Made by a program: the position numbers and the translations under genes. The notes under the pieces are model-generated. The model did no database searches, was not told the DNA's origin, and saw nothing but the letters and a program-made list of their open reading frames with translations. Shown here one piece after another: positions 17,141-25,672 of a stretch of 64,000 nucleotides of DNA (the stretch's first letter is position 1; each line of letters opens with the position of its first letter). This DNA is from an uncultured Flavobacteriales bacterium (lineage in GTDB: Bacteria; Bacteroidota; Bacteroidia; Flavobacteriales_D; Crocinitomicaceae), in NCBI GenBank assembly GCA_903945495.1, contig CAJAVU010000070.1, forward strand, positions 1 through 64,000, read 5' to 3'.

Positions 17141-18010
17141 ATGAAAACAATTCTACTTATTTTTCCATTGCTTACCTTTATCATTATAAGTTTCACAACC
17201 TCTGAGAAACTAGACAAGCAAATTAAAAAATCACTAGCGAAAAATATGTCGTATGTTCCTTCTGGAAATGTGTACGTGAATGATTCTCTAAAATCTGTTC
17301 AATCATTTTATATTTCGAAAACGGAAGTTTCAAATGCGGAATACAAACTGTTTTTGAACGAATTACAATTGGCTGGTGATCTCGAAAAATTGGCGATCGC
17401 CCAAATTGATTCCTTGAAATGGAATATTGGAGGAAGTTCGAATATGGCCTATGTTGACTATTACTTTTCACATCCAGCCTACAAAGATTATCCTGTTGTA
17501 AATGTTTCTTATGAAGCCGCTTTGTTGTATTGTGAATGGTTAAGTGCGAAATTCAATAAACAATACGGTTCAACGAAGTTTAAATTCCGTTTACCGACTA
17601 AAGAAGAATTTGTTCGAGCTGGAAGAGGGGACAATGAAACTGCAGGCTATGCTTGGGGGACAAATAAACTAAGAAATTCGACCGGACAAATGATGTGCAA
17701 TCATTTACAATTAGGGGCAGAAAGCATTCATCGAAATTCAACGACTGGTAAATACGAAATAATTCCAGTATTCGATGATTTTGCTACTGGAGGATTAGAT
17801 GTGACGGCACCTGTAAAGTCTTATTGGCCAAATCAATTTGATGTGTACAATTTGAATGGAAACGTTGCGGAAATGCTTTCAACAAAAGGGATTGCGATGG
17901 GCGGAGCTTGGCGAAACACAGGATATGACGTGCGTTTAGAATCTGAAACATCGTATACGGAAGTGGTACCAACAATTGGATTTCGCGTAATTACAACATG
18001 GGTGGAATAG
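17141..18010 (+). CDS. Formylglycine-generating-enzyme-like (SUMF1 fold) protein
   Basis: Exported protein of 289 residues with an N-terminal hydrophobic signal (about 1-20). It has the FGE-sulfatase fold landmarks: SFYISKTEVSNAEYKLFL, YPVVNVSYEAALLYCEWL, FRLPTKEEFVRAGR, YAWGTN, LNGNVAEML and the terminal TIGFRVI. Bacteroidota use such domains in GldJ and GldK of the gliding/type IX apparatus and in many unassigned proteins. The catalytic cysteine pair of true formylglycine enzymes is not evident, so a structural or binding role is more likely. It is too short for GldJ or GldK. Confidence 0.75.
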   Translation: MKTILLIFPLLTFIIISFTTSEKLDKQIKKSLAKNMSYVPSGNVYVNDSLKSVQSFYISKTEVSNAEYKLFLNELQLAGDLEKLAIAQIDSLKWNIGGSSNMAYVDYYFSHPAYKDYPVVNVSYEAALLYCEWLSAKFNKQYGSTKFKFRLPTKEEFVRAGRGDNETAGYAWGTNKLRNSTGQMMCNHLQLGAESIHRNSTTGKYEIIPVFDDFATGGLDVTAPVKSYWPNQFDVYNLNGNVAEMLSTKGIAMGGAWRNTGYDVRLESETSYTEVVPTIGFRVITTWVE

Positions 18011-18037
18011 GCCCTTTTTTTCATTCAAAGCAATTGT

Positions 18038-18045
18038 TATCTTTG
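18038..18045 (+). promoter_or_regulatory. -7 promoter element of MazG-like gene
   Basis: TATCTTTG matches TAnnTTTG, 17 bases before the ATG. No TTG at -33 was found. Confidence 0.4.
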
Positions 18046-18061
18046 AGTAAAATTTTGCAAA

Positions 18062-18454
18062 ATGACATTAAAGGAAACAATTGAAGCAGTGGAAACATTC
18101 CACAATGCATTTGGAATTGAAAACAATTATACACCAACAACGGAGTTAACTGAAGCTGAAATTTTATTGCGCTACAAGTTAATGCGCGAGGAAAATGAAG
18201 AGTATTTAGAAGCCGCTCAGAATGGTGATATCGTTGAAATTGCAGATGCCTTGGGTGATCAATTGTACATTCTTTGTGGAACAATCTTAAAACACGGTTT
18301 ACAGCATAAAATTGCAGAAGTCTTCCAAGAAATTCAACGTTCAAATATGAGTAAATTGGATGCTGATGGTAAACCAATCTATCGTGAAGATGGAAAAGTG
18401 ATGAAATCAGAATTGTATTTCAAGCCAAATATCAAAGACATTTTAGAAGCATAA
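18062..18454 (+). CDS. MazG-like nucleoside triphosphate pyrophosphohydrolase
   Basis: All-alpha NTP pyrophosphohydrolase-like protein of 130 residues. The metal-binding pattern EExxE followed by ExxD is visible as REENEEYLEAAQNGDIVEIADALGD (about 41-66). Such enzymes hydrolyse (d)NTPs to monophosphate and pyrophosphate, often clearing unusual nucleotides. It heads a tight cluster with an MmcQ/YjbR protein (one base apart) and a NUDIX protein, so nucleotide-pool cleaning is a sensible theme. Substrate unknown. Confidence 0.8.
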   Translation: MTLKETIEAVETFHNAFGIENNYTPTTELTEAEILLRYKLMREENEEYLEAAQNGDIVEIADALGDQLYILCGTILKHGLQHKIAEVFQEIQRSNMSKLDADGKPIYREDGKVMKSELYFKPNIKDILEA

Positions 18455-18455
18455 G

Positions 18456-18800
18456 ATGCTCGAAACCATTCTTGCTTTTGGAGAAAAATTACCAGGCACT
18501 TCAACCGACGTAAAATGGGAACATCACATTTGTTTGAACGTGGGCGATAAAATGTATCTGATTACAACTCCTGATGCCAATCCCATCAATGCTTCTGTAA
18601 AAGTTTCAGTTGAAAAATTTGATGATTTTTTGGAGAAAGAAGGTGTTCGTAGTGCGCCTTATTTGGGCCGTTACAAATGGATTGAAATTGATGACATAAA
18701 TCGTTTTTCAGTCTGTGAATGGGAATCGATATTGATTGAAGCGCATCAATTGATTGCTTTAAAATTAAGTGCGAAAAAAAAGAAAAGAACTTGGGTTTGA
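18456..18800 (+). CDS. MmcQ/YjbR family protein
   Basis: Protein of 114 residues matching the MmcQ/YjbR family (CyaY-like fold): LPGTSTDVKWEHHICLNVGDKMYLI near the N-terminus and SAPYLGRYKWIEI in the middle. The family is often labelled DNA-binding from structure, but its role is unsettled. It starts one base after the MazG-like gene and its TGA overlaps the TTG start of the NUDIX gene, so the three are one operon. Confidence 0.85.
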   Translation: MLETILAFGEKLPGTSTDVKWEHHICLNVGDKMYLITTPDANPINASVKVSVEKFDDFLEKEGVRSAPYLGRYKWIEIDDINRFSVCEWESILIEAHQLIALKLSAKKKKRTWV

Positions 18801-19249
18801 AAACTAATTTCAATATACGCGTTTACGGACTTTTGATCAATGATTTAAATCAAGTTCTGATTTCAGACGAATGTCGGAATGGATATGCGTTTACGAAATT
18901 TCCTGGTGGAGGAATGGAATTTGGTGAAGGATTTAAAGAAACATTGGTTAGGGAATTTCAAGAAGAACTGGACATTGAAATCGAAGTCAATGAATTATTC
19001 TATTTTAATGAGTTTTTTCAAGCATCAAAGTTCAATCCAAAGGATCAATTATTTTCGTTTTATTACCTTGTAACGTATTCCAATTGGCAATTAATCGTTA
19101 CTGATCAGCACCAAGTCCCATTAACCCAAGAAGGCGAAAAACACAGATGGATTTCAATAAAAGATTTGAATGAGGAACTTTTTACCTTTCCAATCGATAA
19201 GTTAGTGTGTTCACAATTGAAACGGTCACTCAATCCTCTTTTGGAGTGA
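18797..19249 (+). CDS. NUDIX hydrolase
   Basis: NUDIX protein of about 150 residues. The Nudix box is complete (GGMEFGEGFKETLVREF, then QEELDI): G-x5-E-x7-REUxEExGU with the catalytic glutamates in REFQEEL. The start is taken as the TTG at 18797, giving a TTGA overlap with the MmcQ/YjbR stop; another TTG lies two codons upstream and there is no ATG before the domain. It probably hydrolyses a nucleoside diphosphate derivative. The 3' end overlaps the convergent lipase gene by about 20 bases. Confidence 0.83.
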   Translation: MKTNFNIRVYGLLINDLNQVLISDECRNGYAFTKFPGGGMEFGEGFKETLVREFQEELDIEIEVNELFYFNEFFQASKFNPKDQLFSFYYLVTYSNWQLIVTDQHQVPLTQEGEKHRWISIKDLNEELFTFPIDKLVCSQLKRSLNPLLE

Positions 19250-20423
19250 TAAAATACTTTTCTTTCAGGGCGCCGTATTCTGATGGGAAATACATTTTTA
19301 AAAAAGCCGTGTAGTAATTGTATGGTTTGTGCTGAAGAATAACTTTATCCTTTTCATACAATGATTTGTCTTCAAAAACACCATTCGCATCACGTTTGTA
19401 AATGCGCATCAATGAATCATTCGCCAGAATACTGGAGTCTTTCAATGCCAATGGATAAACCGTTGGTGGAATGTAAATCGGTGCTGATGTATGCGTGTAG
19501 TTGATGTCTTTTTTGAAAACAGGCATTTGAATTGTTCCCAATTCTTTCCCAAGCTGTTTGTTTAGATTTTTAGCCAGAAAATTGGAGGTTTTGCTCAATG
19601 GATTTTCAAATGTGTTCATCGCGCCTTGTGCCAACATTTGTTTCATACTGAAATGCTCTTTATCAAATAATGCTGTTTGAAGATTCGATTTCCAGTAAGT
19701 AGAATCATTGTAACTCATCGGCATGCGCGGAACAATGTCTTCTGGATTATGAATTAAGAAACTCATTTCTGTTTTACAAAATTTAGCAGAATATTCGTTC
19801 GCAAACTCTTGATTCCCAACCATCGGATTGGCAAAGGCATACACTTTATAGGTGTTTCGTTTAGAAACTTTTGAAGCAGGTAAATATTCTACATAAGCAC
19901 GAAATAACTGCGCCAATGCTCCTCCTTGAGAATGTCCTGTTATAAAAATTGAATAAATCCCCTTTTCATTTAAGGCTTTGATCTGACGTAATAAATCTGC
20001 TTCTAAATAAGAAATTGCCAAAACATAACCTGCATGAACACCTGCAGCTGTATCAATTCCAACTTGGTAGTTAAATGCTTGATTATTAATGACGATTTCA
20101 TCTTTTACAGGAATCATTGAAGAATACATGTTCTCCAACCAACTCGATTTTTGGTCTGTGGATCCACGAAAATTGATCACACCAATGTTATCTTTTACAT
20201 ATACTTGAAATTTGTTATCCATTCCATAAACTGGAGAAGTGTAAATTTTCTTATACGCGCTTGGAACAATAAATGCATCACTTTGATCATTGTCTAAATA
20301 CGTAAACGAATTACAAATTGCTAGTAAATCTTTTGCTTCAGATGGTTTAAAACCAGGTGTTACTTGACTTATTCCATAACTACAGTATATGAAACACAAG
20401 AAAAAGGGAACTAATTTAAACAT
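19230..20423 (-). CDS. Secreted class 3 lipase-like protein
   Basis: Exported alpha/beta hydrolase of 397 residues with a signal peptide (about 1-19, ending GISQ). The lipase class 3 pattern is visible: VINFRGSTDQKSSWLENM as the oxyanion region, nucleophile elbow ITGHSQGG with S165, then FANPMVGNQEFA and the acid region IHNPEDIVPRMP. The C-terminal 130 residues hold no recognised domain. It is probably a periplasmic or surface lipase or esterase. It is transcribed alone and overlaps the convergent NUDIX gene end. Confidence 0.82.
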   Translation of the reverse strand: MFKLVPFFLCFIYCSYGISQVTPGFKPSEAKDLLAICNSFTYLDNDQSDAFIVPSAYKKIYTSPVYGMDNKFQVYVKDNIGVINFRGSTDQKSSWLENMYSSMIPVKDEIVINNQAFNYQVGIDTAAGVHAGYVLAISYLEADLLRQIKALNEKGIYSIFITGHSQGGALAQLFRAYVEYLPASKVSKRNTYKVYAFANPMVGNQEFANEYSAKFCKTEMSFLIHNPEDIVPRMPMSYNDSTYWKSNLQTALFDKEHFSMKQMLAQGAMNTFENPLSKTSNFLAKNLNKQLGKELGTIQMPVFKKDINYTHTSAPIYIPPTVYPLALKDSSILANDSLMRIYKRDANGVFEDKSLYEKDKVILQHKPYNYYTAFLKMYFPSEYGALKEKYFITPKED

Positions 20424-20496
20424 GATACGATGATTTGGAGAGACAACTAAAGAACATAAAAAAATATGTTTTATTGTTCTTTACAAAAAGAATGCC

Positions 20497-20871
20497 TCAA
20501 TAAAACGTATCCGAAACACGCTGACAAACCATTTGACTGATGCGCTTGTTTAATTCGGCGTGGTTGGCGTGATAATAGTTTAATTCTTCATTAGCTAACA
20601 TTCCGATTACGCTTCCAATTAATTGATGCTTAATATTTGCTTGATTTGAAATGAATTGAGAAATTTTATTCTGAAATTCAAGGCGTGATTTCTTTTCTTG
20701 AATCAACTTCAAAAATTGAGAATTGGATTTAAAATAATGCTCAAAAAAAGTATGTTGAAACTTCAAAATCGGACGTAATACCTCATTTTGAAAATGTTCA
20801 ATTTCTTTCGTGTTTTCAGTTAGTGCAGAAGGAATAAGCGGGCGTAATTCTTTGATTTGTTCTCTGTCCAT
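20497..20871 (-). CDS. Conserved-looking hypothetical helical protein
   Basis: Protein of 124 residues, predicted mostly alpha-helical and without a signal peptide or membrane segment. It begins MDREQIKELRPLIPSAL and is rich in N, Q, E and H. No domain or catalytic motif was recognised. It is last in a same-strand series after the half DEAD-box gene (25 bases apart), so it may be co-transcribed with the rsgA-dtd-MazG group. Function unknown. Confidence 0.6.
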   Translation of the reverse strand: MDREQIKELRPLIPSALTENTKEIEHFQNEVLRPILKFQHTFFEHYFKSNSQFLKLIQEKKSRLEFQNKISQFISNQANIKHQLIGSVIGMLANEELNYYHANHAELNKRISQMVCQRVSDTFY

Positions 20872-20896
20872 CGTTGGTGTTTATTCAATTAACAAC

Positions 20897-21508
20897 TCAT
20901 TCCTCAATAAGTTGTGGATTGATGACATAATCATCCATATAGCTTTCAATGCGTTCATCTTTAAAGCTATGCGAAAAAAGAATATGCTGACATTTTGGTA
21001 AACTTTCTGCAATTCGTTGTAAGCGCATTTTGTGACCTTCTTTGAATAAAGTAATTGCATCATCCAGAATGAAAAGCTTCATTTGACTTACATTAAATCC
21101 ATTTTGAATATACAATTCGTACAATCTTCGTGGTGTTCCAATGATGATTTCTGTTCCGTCAAACACGTCATTGCGTTGCTGTATGATGTTTCCTTTTTCA
21201 TGAACTAAATCTACTGTTAGATCTAAAAGGCGACAGATTTTATAGATTTCATCGTGTAATTCTTTAGCTTTTTCGTTGGACTTGCAAACAATAATAGCAC
21301 GAGGAGAACCTTCACCAGGCTCTACAATTTTAGCCAAAACACACAACATAGCAGCTTTCGTTTTTCCAGCTCCTTCATGTGCTTCAACCAATAGGTTTTT
21401 TCCCGATTTCATTGCGTCTATTACCTTGTTTTGCAATGCATTCAACTCTGTAATGCCTTTTGCAGGTAATATTTCAACTAATTCTGCACGTAATTTTGAT
21501 AAACCCAT
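20897..21508 (-). CDS. Half DEAD-box protein (RecA1 domain only, altered motif II)
   Basis: Protein of 203 residues covering only the first RecA-like domain of a DEAD-box helicase. In order: Q-motif-like ALQNKVI, Walker A AHEGAGKT (about 43-50), motif Ia-like IVCKSNEKAKEL, motif Ib GTPRRL, motif II changed from DEAD to DDAI (in LFILDDAI) and motif III SHS in place of SAT. There is no second RecA domain before the stop, and the next gene does not supply one. It overlaps the MazG-like gene start by one base, so it is a real member of the operon. It may bind ATP or act as a regulatory partner; full helicase activity is unlikely. Confidence 0.78.
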   Translation of the reverse strand: MGLSKLRAELVEILPAKGITELNALQNKVIDAMKSGKNLLVEAHEGAGKTKAAMLCVLAKIVEPGEGSPRAIIVCKSNEKAKELHDEIYKICRLLDLTVDLVHEKGNIIQQRNDVFDGTEIIIGTPRRLYELYIQNGFNVSQMKLFILDDAITLFKEGHKMRLQRIAESLPKCQHILFSHSFKDERIESYMDDYVINPQLIEE

Positions 21509-21834
21509 TATTTCAGTTTTTCATTTTCTTTATGTCGCGAGTGATCACGATTTGTTTTCTTATCTAAATTTTTGCGAAGAGCTTCTTCCAAATCAATACC
21601 TGTTTGATTCGCAAGGCAAATTAGCACAAACAACACATCGGACATTTCATCTCCTAAATCTTTCGACTTGTCAGATTCCTTTTCGCTTTGTTCACCATAA
21701 CGTCGTGCCATAATACGCGCAACTTCACCAACTTCTTCCATCAGCATGGCAGTGTTTGTCAATTCATTGAAATATCGAACGCCATATTCTTTAATCCAAT
21801 TGTCAACGATTGTTTGAGCTTCACTTATTTTCAT
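21508..21834 (-). CDS. MazG-type nucleotide pyrophosphohydrolase
   Basis: Protein of 108 residues with the MazG metal-binding pattern: LMEEVGEVARIMARRYGE (EExxE) and DLGDEMSDVLFVL (ExxD). It should hydrolyse nucleoside triphosphates with release of pyrophosphate; the one-domain length matches the short MazG-like family rather than full MazG. It is flanked by dtd (9 bases) and the half DEAD-box gene (1-base overlap) on the same strand. Confidence 0.87.
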   Translation of the reverse strand: MKISEAQTIVDNWIKEYGVRYFNELTNTAMLMEEVGEVARIMARRYGEQSEKESDKSKDLGDEMSDVLFVLICLANQTGIDLEEALRKNLDKKTNRDHSRHKENEKLK

Positions 21835-21843
21835 TTGCTTCGC

Positions 21844-22296
21844 TTAAATTTTATTCTTTGAATCAATGATGATTGTCACAGGGCCATCATTCACCAAACT
21901 CACTTTCATGTCTGCACCAAATTCTCCAGTTTCAACTTTCGAGGAACTTAAATTGCTCAATTGTCGAACAAAATAGTTGTACAAGGGAATTGCAACTTCT
22001 GGTCGCGCAGCTTGTATATAACTTGGTCGATTTCCTTTCTTCGTTGAAGCATGCAAGGTAAATTGACTGACCACCAAAAAACGTCCTCCGACATCTTCAT
22101 ACGACAAATTCATTTTACCTTCTTCATCACCAAAAATACGCAAACCAAGCACTTTTTGTACCAACCAATCGGCATCTTCGTTCGTATCTTCATGCTCAAT
22201 TCCGACAAGAATCAACATGCCTTTTGAAATATTCCCGACGATTTGATCATCGATTTTCACAGCAGCTTCACTAACACGTTGAATGACAATTTTCAT
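21844..22296 (-). CDS. dtd: D-aminoacyl-tRNA deacylase
   Basis: Cytoplasmic proofreading enzyme of 150 residues that frees tRNA from D-amino acids (and glycine from tRNA-Ala). It opens [16 protein letters not shown] and has the two active-site signatures SQFTLHA (about 78-84) and GPVTI near the C-terminus. Length is exactly that of the family. It lies 12 bases after rsgA on the same strand, in an operon. Confidence 0.95.
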   Translation of the reverse strand: MKIVIQRVSEAAVKIDDQIVGNISKGMLILVGIEHEDTNEDADWLVQKVLGLRIFGDEEGKMNLSYEDVGGRFLVVSQFTLHASTKKGNRPSYIQAARPEVAIPLYNYFVRQLSNLSSSKVETGEFGADMKVSLVNDGPVTIIIDSKNKI

Positions 22297-22308
22297 TTGA
22301 AATTAAGA

Positions 22309-23256
22309 TTAGTGATTACTGCGGCGATACGTTTCATTCTCATCTTCCGTCATCAATTGAACGTATGTTTGATAACGACTTTCGCTAATTCGCCCTTCCT
22401 CAACACCTTCTTTTACCGCACATTTTGGTTCATTCAAATGTTGACAATTGTGGAATTTACATTCCCCAATTAATTCGCGCATTTCAGGAAAATAGTGCGA
22501 AATCACTTCTTTATTCAAATCGACAATTCCAAACGCACGAATTCCAGGAGTATCAATGATGTAACCACCTGAATTCAGTTTATGCATTTCTGCAAATGTC
22601 GTTGTGTGTTGACCTTGAAGATGTGCTTGAGAAATTTCTCCCGTACGTAAATCCAAGTCAGGATCTAAAGCATTCACCAACGTACTTTTTCCGACGCCAC
22701 TATGGCCAGAAATCATTACTTTTTTATCCTTAATTTCTTCTCGCAGAAAATCGATATTTGATTTATTTTCAGCTGATATTTTATGGCATTCGTAACCAAT
22801 TGAACTGTATAAATCACACAAGGCATCGATGTACAATAAATCATCTTCGTTGTATTGATCAATTTTATTGAAAAGTAAAGTTGTTGGAATACGAAACGAT
22901 TCTGCAGCGACTAAAAAACGGTCAATAAACGCAATGTGCGTAACTGGTGAATGAATCGTCACAAGCAAATAAGCGCGGTCAACATTCGCAGCAAGAATTT
23001 GCATTTGCTTGCTGAGGTTTGTTGATTTTCTGACAATGTAATTTTTGCGCTCTTCGAAATCAGAAATGGTTCGTTTTCCTTCTTCGTCTATCACATCATC
23101 AATTATTACGACATCACCAACCGCAATTGGATTTGTTGTACGCAAGCCTTCTAAACGAATTTTACCTCGAATTCGACAATTCACAATTGAACCATCTTCT
23201 AGCTCAACCGTGTACCATTTTCCTGTTGATTTTAATACGTTTCCTTTTACTGGCAT
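22309..23256 (-). CDS. rsgA: Ribosome small-subunit-dependent GTPase RsgA
   Basis: Circularly permuted GTPase of about 315 residues that helps mature the 30S subunit. N-terminal OB fold (GNVLKSTGKWYTVELEDG), then GTPase motifs in permuted order: G4 FNKID, G1 GHSGVGKST, G3 DTPG. The C-terminal zinc knuckle CKFHNCQHLNEPKC follows. I set the start at MPVKGNVLKS, where the OB fold begins; the ORF extends 21 codons further upstream with an unlikely hydrophobic leader that would run into the gldA promoter region. Confidence 0.94.
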   Translation of the reverse strand: MPVKGNVLKSTGKWYTVELEDGSIVNCRIRGKIRLEGLRTTNPIAVGDVVIIDDVIDEEGKRTISDFEERKNYIVRKSTNLSKQMQILAANVDRAYLLVTIHSPVTHIAFIDRFLVAAESFRIPTTLLFNKIDQYNEDDLLYIDALCDLYSSIGYECHKISAENKSNIDFLREEIKDKKVMISGHSGVGKSTLVNALDPDLDLRTGEISQAHLQGQHTTTFAEMHKLNSGGYIIDTPGIRAFGIVDLNKEVISHYFPEMRELIGECKFHNCQHLNEPKCAVKEGVEEGRISESRYQTYVQLMTEDENETYRRSNH

Positions 23257-23312
23257 TGGTACAAAGATAAGCAGAAAAGGACAAAGCACAACCGCCAATT
23301 CTTTATCCTTGA

Positions 23313-23343
23313 TTGGCAATTGCGTAATTAATCCTTATCTTCG
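23313..23343 (+). promoter_or_regulatory. Promoter of gldA-tyrS
   Basis: TTG (23313-23315), 20 bases, then TATCTTCG (23336-23343), one mismatch from TAnnTTTG. The predicted start is about 14 bases before the gldA ATG. Confidence 0.5.
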
Positions 23344-23361
23344 CCTTTCAAATTTATACGC

Positions 23362-24261
23362 ATGTCGATAGAGGTAAAAAACCTATTTAAATATTACGGA
23401 GATCAAGCTGCAGTTCGTGATGTTTCTTTTTCAATCGCAAAAGGAGAGATTGTTGGTTTTTTAGGACCAAATGGTGCTGGTAAATCAACGACTATGAAAA
23501 TTTTGACGGGATTTATTTCCGCGTCTTCAGGAGAAGTAAATGTTTGCGGTTTACCTGTGGATGTTGATTCCTTGAATACACGTCAAAAAATTGGTTATTT
23601 GCCAGAGCACAATCCTTTGTATTTGGATATGTATGTGAAGGAATATCTTCAGTTTGTAGGGAAAACGTACAAAGTAAAGGATTTGAAAAATCGTGTAAAC
23701 GAGATGATCAAAGCAGTTGGGTTGGATGTTGAACAAAACAAAAAATTAGGTGCTTTATCGAAAGGGTATCGTCAACGTGTTGGATTAGCAGCAGCAATTA
23801 TTCACGATCCTGAAGTATTGATTTTGGATGAGCCAACATCAGGTTTGGATCCAAATCAATTGGTTGAAATTCGTGAGTTGATTAAGAAAATTGGTAAATC
23901 GAAAACGGTGATGTTGTCAACGCACATAATGCAAGAAGTGGAAGCTATTTGTGATCGCGTTGTGATTATCAATAAAGGTCAAATTGTAGCGGATGACACA
24001 GCGTCGCATTTACAAATTGATTTATCGCATCAAACTGTTTACGCTGAATTTGACGGAGAGATAACGAAATCAACGCTTTCAAAAATTAAGCACGTTAGAA
24101 AAGTTGAAAAAGTAACGGATGGTTGGTTGATTGAGACAACAGATGATGTGGATTTACGTAAAATCCTTGCGAAATATGCACAAGAGAATAATCTTCTGAT
24201 ATTAACAATGAAGACAGAGGAGAAATCATTAGAAGAAGTATTTAAAGAATTAACAAAATAA
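23362..24261 (+). CDS. gldA: Gliding-motility-associated ABC transporter ATPase GldA
   Basis: ABC ATPase of 299 residues: Walker A GPNGAGKS, signature LSKGYRQRVGLAAA, Walker B VLILDEP, H-loop LSTH. The opening MSIEVKNLFKYYGDQAAVRDVSF and GYLPEHNPLYLDMYVKEYL closely follow GldA of Flavobacterium, which works with the membrane proteins GldF and GldG. Those genes are not next to it here. GldA is linked to gliding and type IX secretion, and in non-gliding relatives it persists with an unclear role. It is two bases from tyrS and shares its operon. Confidence 0.88.
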   Translation: MSIEVKNLFKYYGDQAAVRDVSFSIAKGEIVGFLGPNGAGKSTTMKILTGFISASSGEVNVCGLPVDVDSLNTRQKIGYLPEHNPLYLDMYVKEYLQFVGKTYKVKDLKNRVNEMIKAVGLDVEQNKKLGALSKGYRQRVGLAAAIIHDPEVLILDEPTSGLDPNQLVEIRELIKKIGKSKTVMLSTHIMQEVEAICDRVVIINKGQIVADDTASHLQIDLSHQTVYAEFDGEITKSTLSKIKHVRKVEKVTDGWLIETTDDVDLRKILAKYAQENNLLILTMKTEEKSLEEVFKELTK

Positions 24262-24263
24262 GA

Positions 24264-25544
24264 ATGCCTACAAATTTTATTGAAGAATTGAAATGGAGAG
24301 GGATGGTGCACGACATCATGCCTGGAACGGAAGAAGCCTTAAATAAAAAAGTTTCTAGCGGATACATTGGATTTGATCCAACTGCAGATTCATTGCATGT
24401 TGGGCATTTGGTACAAATTATGACTTTGGTTCATTTTCAACGCGCGGGACACAAACCGTTTGCATTGGTTGGAGGTGCAACTGGAATGGTTGGTGATCCA
24501 TCTGGAAAATCGAAAGAACGAAATTTATTGGACGCTGAGACATTGGATCACAACGTTGCGTGTGTAAAAGGTCAACTTGAGAAGTTTTTAGATTTTAATG
24601 CTGGAGAAAATTCAGCGGAAATGGTCAACAACTATGATTGGTTCAAAGACATGTCGTTTTTGGATTTCATCCGCGATGTTGGGAAACACATTTCAGTGAA
24701 CTACATGATGTCGAAGGATTCAGTGAAATCACGTTTAGAAACAGGAATGTCGTTTACAGAATTTTCGTACCAATTGGTGCAAGGTTACGATTTCTACTAC
24801 TTGAACAAACACAAAAATTGTATTGTACAGTTGGGCGGCTCAGACCAATGGGGAAATATCGTTACTGGAACTGAATTGATTCGCAGAAAAAGTGGAGGAG
24901 AAGCATACGCTGTTACAACTCCATTGATTAAAAAAGCGGATGGTACTAAATTCGGTAAAACTGAAGGAGGAAGTGTTTGGTTGGATTCTGAGAAAACTTC
25001 GCCGTATGAATTTTATCAATTTTGGTTGAATTCAAGTGATGCGGATTCTGTCAATTATGTGCGCATTTTCACCTTGAAATCGAAAGAAGAAATTGAAGCG
25101 ATTGAAGCTGAACATAATGAAGCGCCCCATTTACGTGTTTTACAAAAAGCGATTGCTGAAGATATTACGACACGTGTTCATGGTAAAGAAGCACTTGATG
25201 CTGCGATTGCTGCGTCGAACATCTTATTTGGAAAATCGACTTCTGAAGATTTGAAATCATTGTCAGAAAAAGATTTCTTTTCAGTTTTTGATGGTGTTCC
25301 TCAAGCGAAAATTTCAAAAGCAGATTTTGGAGATTCACTTTCAATTGTAGATGCACTTTCTGGTAAAACAGGATTTTTGTCTTCAAATGGTGAAGCAAAA
25401 CGTGAATTGAAGGCGAATGCAGTTTCTGTGAACAAAGAAAAAGTTGGTGAAGATTTTGCTTTAACAGCTGAACACCTAATCAATGGGAAATACGCTTTAT
25501 TGGGTAAAGGAAAAAAGAACAATTACATTCTGATTGTAGAGTAA
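24264..25544 (+). CDS. tyrS: Tyrosyl-tRNA synthetase
   Basis: Class I aminoacyl-tRNA synthetase of 426 residues charging tRNA-Tyr. The HIGH-type motif is HVGHL (about 47-51), followed by GGATGMVGDPSGK; tyrosine-binding FSYQLVQGYDF and QLGGSDQWGNI; the KMSKS-type loop reads KFGKT. A C-terminal S4-like RNA-binding segment (about 360-425) follows. Located two bases downstream of gldA; a terminator follows at 25565. Confidence 0.96.
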   Translation: MPTNFIEELKWRGMVHDIMPGTEEALNKKVSSGYIGFDPTADSLHVGHLVQIMTLVHFQRAGHKPFALVGGATGMVGDPSGKSKERNLLDAETLDHNVACVKGQLEKFLDFNAGENSAEMVNNYDWFKDMSFLDFIRDVGKHISVNYMMSKDSVKSRLETGMSFTEFSYQLVQGYDFYYLNKHKNCIVQLGGSDQWGNIVTGTELIRRKSGGEAYAVTTPLIKKADGTKFGKTEGGSVWLDSEKTSPYEFYQFWLNSSDADSVNYVRIFTLKSKEEIEAIEAEHNEAPHLRVLQKAIAEDITTRVHGKEALDAAIAASNILFGKSTSEDLKSLSEKDFFSVFDGVPQAKISKADFGDSLSIVDALSGKTGFLSSNGEAKRELKANAVSVNKEKVGEDFALTAEHLINGKYALLGKGKKNNYILIVE

Positions 25545-25564
25545 TTGAAATATAAATTAGTGTA

Positions 25565-25594
25565 AAAGCGAGTTCGAAAGGATTCGCTTTTTTT
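25565..25594 (+). terminator. Rho-independent terminator of gldA-tyrS
   Basis: AAAGCGA pairs with TCGCTTT around a 12-base loop and is followed by a T run, 20 bases after the tyrS stop. Confidence 0.75.
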
Positions 25595-25610
25595 GTGTTT
25601 GATGTTTTGT

Positions 25611-25670
25611 AAATCACAAATCACAAATCACAAATCACAAATCACAAATCACAAATCACAAATCACAAAT
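25611..25670. repeat. Tandem 7-bp repeat, 8.6 copies
   Basis: AAATCAC is repeated perfectly eight times with a partial ninth (AAAT). It lies between the convergent tyrS and truA genes, just after the tyrS terminator and 3 bases before the truA stop codon. It is a simple-sequence repeat likely to vary in copy number; there are no spacers, so it is not a CRISPR. Confidence 0.95.
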
Positions 25671-25672
25671 TA

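Noticed and set aside
25611-25670. CRISPR-like array
   Set aside because: The 7-bp unit repeats back to back with no spacers and no cas genes; it is a simple tandem repeat.
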